Shown here in pieces: positions 59,340 to 64,000 of a stretch of 64,000 bases of DNA (its first letter is position 1; each line of letters begins with the position of its first letter). The translations under genes were made by a program, and so were the position numbers. Below the pieces are notes generated by a model that was not told the origin of the DNA, made no database searches, and saw only the letters and a list, made by a program, of their open reading frames with translations. Source of the stretch: Actinomucor elegans (lineage: Eukaryota > Mucoromycota > Mucoromycetes > Mucorales > Mucoraceae); the NCBI GenBank assembly GCA_026027325.1, contig JAMSLZ010000002.1:1116001-1180000 (forward strand), written 5' to 3'.

Positions 59340-60195
59340 AATATAAGATAATTGTGTATTACCATTAAAACGAACCCGAACCGACCGATTACCCCGATAA
59401 ACTGATGCTGGAATTACCTTGTGCGGTAATACCGATCTGCAGTGTACTTGGTTATAATGTACCACCATCACTGTAACCAGTTAGATACGCTTAATTGTCC
59501 TCCTGTGAAGGCGGCCCCTATGTAACCCCCTATAAACTGTATGAGAAGTAGCAGCAGCAGAGTGCCCAGTACCAACGCCTTTGCAGTTCCGACATCAGTA
59601 TGTACTGCAACATGGCTTTTATGTAGAGACGATCATAAACAATCTTGTTTGAAAGGTGTCCTCTCCTATACTATTACTACCAGCACTTCTTTTTTTTCAA
59701 ATACCATAGATGATGAATATAGTGAACGCACGGACCTATATTCGCTATAGAATGATGGACAGTGTCTTTATAAAGACTAATTGTACTATTGGTCTTGTAG
59801 AATGTATAATTAAGAAAGGTACACTTTAATTAATTGTGCAAGTAAAAAGAGTCTGGAACTTGCTTCAAGAGTGAACAGGCCCTTAGGAGCTTAGCTTTGC
59901 ATGTATTTACCGATGAGTATATATCAATTTTAATAGATCTTACTTGTAAAGACTCCTATACATTTGTTACATGTGTTTTATAGTCCAATGCTCATCCCTT
60001 GAACTTCTTCAGCTCCCGGTTCCTTTCCAATTGGACATTTATAGTAATTCCATTTGTCTATAAAACGCTCCTAACCCGACTTGGGTTCCTCAAGAAAGCT
60101 TATATATTTAAGTAAAAAAAAAAAAAAAAAAAGCTCTTTTTGATCTGTTTCTTTCTTGATCTTATCTACATATCTTTCTCAAAAATATATATATA
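59340..60195. other. Intergenic region and promoter of the unknown gene at 60196
   Basis: No supported CDS (the frame at 59541-59750 has no recognisable content). The last 100 bases hold a TATA-like box, an A run at about 60114-60132 and a CT-rich leader. Confidence 0.55.
60101..60110 (+). promoter_or_regulatory. TATA-like box 86-95 bases upstream of start codon
   Basis: TATATATTTA followed by an A run and a CT-rich leader (TTTCTTTCTTGATC...) directly before the ATG at 60196. Placement is consistent with a core promoter. Function is inferred. Confidence 0.45.
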
Positions 60196-60891
60196 ATGGC
60201 TTTCGATTTCGGTAACCCATTGCCTTTGACTAAAGAAAACCTCGCCAATCTAGAAGATATACATCTCGAACATAATGATATTCTTGAACGTTACTGCCAA
60301 GAAATTAGTAGAAATAGTGCTCGAGACAACGCCCGTAGCCATTCCGCGCCACCTTGTCGAAACGATGAAGTGGTGGCCTCGCCTCGGACTTTGCCATTTC
60401 CGTATCACAATGATTCCATGTTTCTTCCGACTGCCGAGCAATTCCAGTATCATCTATCCTCTTCAACGGAAAGCAGCACTTCCACTCGGGCCGATTCTAT
60501 TAGTCGGCCCCAATCTACTACAGTGCGTGGTAGCCAACACAGTATGACTTCATCTACATACCCTGCAAGAAGATCTCTGCCTGCACGCCTAGATCACTTG
60601 ATTGCTGCCAGAAACTTTAGTAAGCAAAGATTCTTGCGTCGCACGTCTTCATTGGGATCGTCATCTGCGGCATCATCTTCACTACTGCATGAAGATGAGC
60701 CTGCAGAAGTGCCACTGAAACACAACAAGAAGCCTTGGATTAAACGTATTCTCAAGTTTTTTAACAAAAAGAATCAACAAAAGCAATACAGCGAAGGAAA
60801 CCCACCCGTATGGTACTATCAATACTCTACAAACCCTACATCTCGCTTTGAAAAGTATTATAATCAGCAACAGATGGTCATTGTATCATAG
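60196..60891 (+). CDS. Unknown, mostly disordered protein of 231 residues
   Basis: Single-exon frame with a strong start context and TATA-like box upstream. Residues 1-40 form an ordered-looking helix (LPLTKENLANLEDIHLEHND, ILERYCQEISR). The middle is Ser/Thr/Arg-rich with repeated SS runs and looks disordered. A basic segment (KHNKKPWIKRILKFFNKKNQ) near residue 180 resembles a membrane-binding or nuclear-localisation patch, followed by a Tyr-rich end (PVWYYQYSTN, FEKYYNQQQ). No known domain recognised. Codon use is like that of neighbouring genes. It is probably a lineage-specific fungal protein. Confidence 0.8.
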   Translation: MAFDFGNPLPLTKENLANLEDIHLEHNDILERYCQEISRNSARDNARSHSAPPCRNDEVVASPRTLPFPYHNDSMFLPTAEQFQYHLSSSTESSTSTRADSISRPQSTTVRGSQHSMTSSTYPARRSLPARLDHLIAARNFSKQRFLRRTSSLGSSSAASSSLLHEDEPAEVPLKHNKKPWIKRILKFFNKKNQQKQYSEGNPPVWYYQYSTNPTSRFEKYYNQQQMVIVS

Positions 60892-63800
60892 TTTTATTAC
60901 TCCAACCTTCCACACTCATTTAACACCTTCCTTTTTTTTATTGTAATCTTTGCTTTCATGTTTCGTATGACACCTTCTATTTTGCACATAACTTTATACC
61001 ATCTATTAATCATCTATTACTACTAATATTTTTTTTTCTTTTTTTTTTCTACTATTAAACTGTATACTTAATGAATCATTATTCAATGTTGATCTATCGT
61101 AGTACAGTGTCGGGTGACTTGTAACCGAACAATTGTAATCTAATGTTATGCTATTGTTACCGAGATCTTTTTTTTTTTGAAGCCCATCATCGTATTTCTG
61201 ATGTCTAGATTGTACTACAAACAATCGTCGATTTCGATGGCATCTTTAAACAAGTTATTAGCCGAGATTCCTTCACTGAAAAAAAGCTTCGGATACTTCT
61301 AATCCGATTTTTAATTAGTAAGAGCATTGGACGCTCTGATGAGAATTCATATTCAATCATTCACTTTCTGTAGCTTCTGATAATTAAAAGTAATTCATTC
61401 TATAATCATCGCCATCAATTTGTTTCAATGATGAAACGCTCCTGTTATATGTATGTATTACCCGTACTTTTAAATGGATGGGCTTTATTTGTACTAAAAG
61501 AGATGATTCCGATTGATGTGAATCCAGCCCCCAACCTACAGCGGGCCGCAGAAGAGTAACAAACATACAATTGTTTGATTACATCAAAGACTCAATGCAA
61601 TCTGCAATGCGTGTGTGTGTGTGTGTATTGGAATCGTATGCCAAGAGATGGACAACATTCACTACCAGCATTAGACCAATTGATTTTTTTACGTATATGT
61701 ATGCAGCATCGTCGATCAATCATTACTATTGTAGAAATATCATGTAAGTGCAAGTGGCGCAAGTAAGTTTTATTTGTGTGGACTTTCCTTGACTGTTAGA
61801 GCTATTGATATCGTACGATTCAGAGGGAAAGAAAGAGAGAGAGAGAGTTTGTGATTTGAAACAGATGGAACAATTCATCCGTAAACAGTTTTCTTGTGAA
61901 CTCGGTAATGAGAAAGGGTATCGAGCAAAGGGGGAAACAATAACAATATATACATGTATATTCCCAGCTTAAGTTTTCCCGATAAACCTACTGTTCCGAG
62001 TCAAATATCATCATTATTTTGATTTACTCAACAAAATAACAAAAGAACCTTATTCAGGTAACGAAGATCATCAATTAACAATGTGTCTGAGCTGGCAAAA
62101 TTAACTTAACATATCTAGGGCTTATTCTAAGCAAGAGTTGCTAATCAGATGCGACATTAGATCGAAATGGGTAGAGATCACTTCTGTTAACAATGATTGT
62201 TGTTGCGCATGTCTAATCTCTATGCTGTATGAATTATAAAAAAAAATTGAAACTCGCAAATTCCCAATGAAAATTTTAAAATCCTTGCCTACAAGACCAT
62301 GAGTAACATGTTCATTACTTGTATAGGACTTTTATTCCTTTTCAAATGATGCAGACTTTGTAAGCAAATAAAAAGAAGGCTTTTGAGCTAGAAAATAAAA
62401 TCCCTTTTTTTTTGTGTGTCTCCCAGTGATGTAGCCTCTGATAAAAATGGCCCACAATTATTAATCTTAGTTCATTAGATAGATCACGTTTTTATTTACT
62501 AATTTTTGTATATCCAAGCGTTTAGTACAGTTATTTGTTAAGTTAAATGGAGCTTAGTATTTAAAGAATCTTCGTCGCATGTTATCGTAGATGGATGATG
62601 GATGGCCGATGATTTAATATCAGACAATGAATCGAATCTTCTATGTTTGACGTCCAGGTACTAAATCTTTACATCTGAAATTTCAAATAATGAATATAGA
62701 AGACATGTACGTATAGTAATGTTTTTATAGATTAATATAAATTATATATAAAATGAGTTTCTTTGGGGTAGTGGTAAATTGAATAGTGAATCGCTGATAC
62801 AATTAGGAAAAAGCACCAGGTTTTTGTATTTTCCTAGTAACGCCAGATGGATATCTATAATCCTAAAACTTACTGAAAGGCAAAAGAGAACACTTTATTT
62901 TCACTATTTCTCAAAAAATAAGGCTATTATCTTGACTAGTTGTTTGTATATATACAATTTTCTAGATGTGAAAGTACTGTCTAAGTGGTATACTAGACTT
63001 TTTTTTTTTTTTGTTCAATCGGCTCTAGCAGCTAATGAGGTAAAAGCTTACATGTAGTGGTACTAGTAGGTATTTTAAGAATGCATCAATAGGATACATT
63101 ACAAAGCAATTGCAGGAGCCATCGATTACGGGTCGTATGTATTAGTGATAATGAGTCATATTTTTGTCTGTATCTAACCAAAAGAATGAAGACAGAGAGC
63201 CTCGGTTTGATGATAGTAATTATTACTGATCTGCGTTAGGCATATATACCCCACAAGGAGGTCACTCTTGAAGGAAAAAAAAGTAATTCTTTTAATAAGA
63301 AGCCTGCATTTATCTGCTGCAAAGCAATATAACCTTACGAAGCTATGTATCGTTTACTAACGTATGTATCTATAGTCCTTAGAGTGTTTGTAGCTTCTAA
63401 TGACTAAATTGGCTATGCAATTGCTATCCACGTGCATTTCTGGCGAAATCTGATCGACCATTGTTTGAGAATAATTCACGCGTTCAGTTAAAAGGAGCCC
63501 AATGAAGCCTTAAAAGGCAAATGTATCCAGAAAAGCTGGAATGACACTATTGTGTATTCAATGTTTGTACCCCTATAACTGCAAGCTGATCAAATGGAAA
63601 GGAGAAATTGGCTTTAACGCGACATATGACGTTTGAACCAATTAACTAACAGTTTGGCAATTAATGGACTTGCTCTTTGGTTTGGATAACGCTACGTAAA
63701 GAATAACTTTGATTGATTTCATTGACTACTAGTAATACTAAACCCAAAGATAAAGAAGGATTGCTGCCATCTTGGAATTTCACATCGTTTGGTTAAGAAA

Positions 63801-64000
63801 AGAGAGACATATACCCGTAGAAAATGGTATAAGTGTAATGTTTCTTCTTGGCATCTATAGCATCGTAAATCGGATCTCCTTCTTTTCTCAATAATATATA
63901 TATATATATATTTGAAAAGGGCTCAGAATCGCTGGCACTATGAAATAGTAGATAGTACTGAATTGGTTACTATTTCTGATGATGTTAGGTTTCAAATACA
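60892..64000. other. 3.1 kb A/T-rich terminal intergenic region
   Basis: No intact gene is supported. It contains a GT repeat at about 61607-61626, a GA repeat at about 61834-61849, a dispersed repeat copy at 62143-62182, and TA runs near 63890-63910. The 92-residue frame at 62779 has no recognisable content. TATA-like sequences exist, but no start can be assigned. Confidence 0.6.
62143..62182 (+). repeat. Dispersed A/T-rich repeat, copy 11
   Basis: AATCAGATGCGACATTAGAT followed by CGAAATGGGTAGAGATCACT. Core GATGCGACATT plus GAGATC in the same order as copies 3, 7 and 9. A related GATTAGTATCGAAATGGGTC fragment is at about 3911-3930. Confidence 0.5.

Noticed and set aside
62779..63057. 92-residue open frame
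   Set aside because: A/T-rich codons, no motif, no splice context and no clear promoter; expected by chance in this A/T-rich block.
1..64000. CRISPR arrays, operons, ribosome-binding sites and prophage elements
   Set aside because: Spliceosomal introns throughout show this is a eukaryotic genome; no direct-repeat/spacer pattern was seen.

Overview
This window looks like nuclear chromosomal DNA of an early-diverging filamentous fungus, most likely a Mucoromycota/Mucorales species. The grounds are A/T-rich intergenic DNA, genes cut by many short GT-AG introns (mostly 45-80 bases, often with a CTAAC/CTRAT-like branch site), a MEF2-type MADS-box gene, a BRE1 E3 ligase with an ordinary RING, and a MARCHF5-like RING-CH ligase. 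No prokaryotic, viral or organellar gene block is visible. The species assignment is inference.

Layout. 1-3200 (-): mitochondrial presequence protease CYM1/PreP, cut by the window edge. 5420-6863 (+) and 6880-8771 (-): tail-to-tail pair of the GID/CTLH ligase subunit RMD5 and the proteasomal deubiquitinase UBP6/USP14. 10884-13065 (-): secreted, membrane-anchored Kelch protein. 17136-18571 (+): MEF2-like MADS-box factor. 18572-24200: repeat-rich stretch with two decayed F-box/LRR genes that form a large inverted duplication. 24201-25439 (-): SAP-domain protein. 30031-32034 (+): intact intronless F-box protein. 32868-33141 (-): 73-residue unknown protein, divergent from CRM1/exportin-1 at 33291-37097 (+), which converges on FIP1 (37154-39146, -). 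42141-43268 (-): ADP/ATP carrier. 43446-44688 (-): glucosamine-6-phosphate deaminase. 45263-46573 (-): MARCHF5-like RING-CH ligase. 47097-47167 (-): tRNA-Glu(CTC). 48352-51498 (-): BRE1. 52046-52880 (+): Tc1/mariner relic. 52948-53977 (+): unknown zinc-ribbon protein whose 3' coding end overlaps MET8 (53952-54800, -). 54949-56181 (-): RTT106-like chaperone. 56280-57770 (-): lysophospholipid acyltransferase. 58631-59339 (+): TMA16. 60196-60891 (+): unknown disordered protein.

The genes do not form one pathway. They are mainly housekeeping genes: mitochondrial proteostasis and energy exchange (CYM1, AAC, MARCHF5-like), ubiquitin signalling (RMD5, UBP6, BRE1, MARCHF5-like, F-box), nuclear export and mRNA 3' processing (CRM1, FIP1), chromatin (BRE1, RTT106) and metabolism (deaminase, MET8, acyltransferase). 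I did not find a convincing new multi-gene system. The signals most worth following are the F-box inverted duplication, a dispersed A/T-rich repeat family confined to gene-free stretches, three very tight or overlapping convergent gene pairs, and a few unrecognised proteins. CDS coordinates run from start codon to stop codon and include introns.
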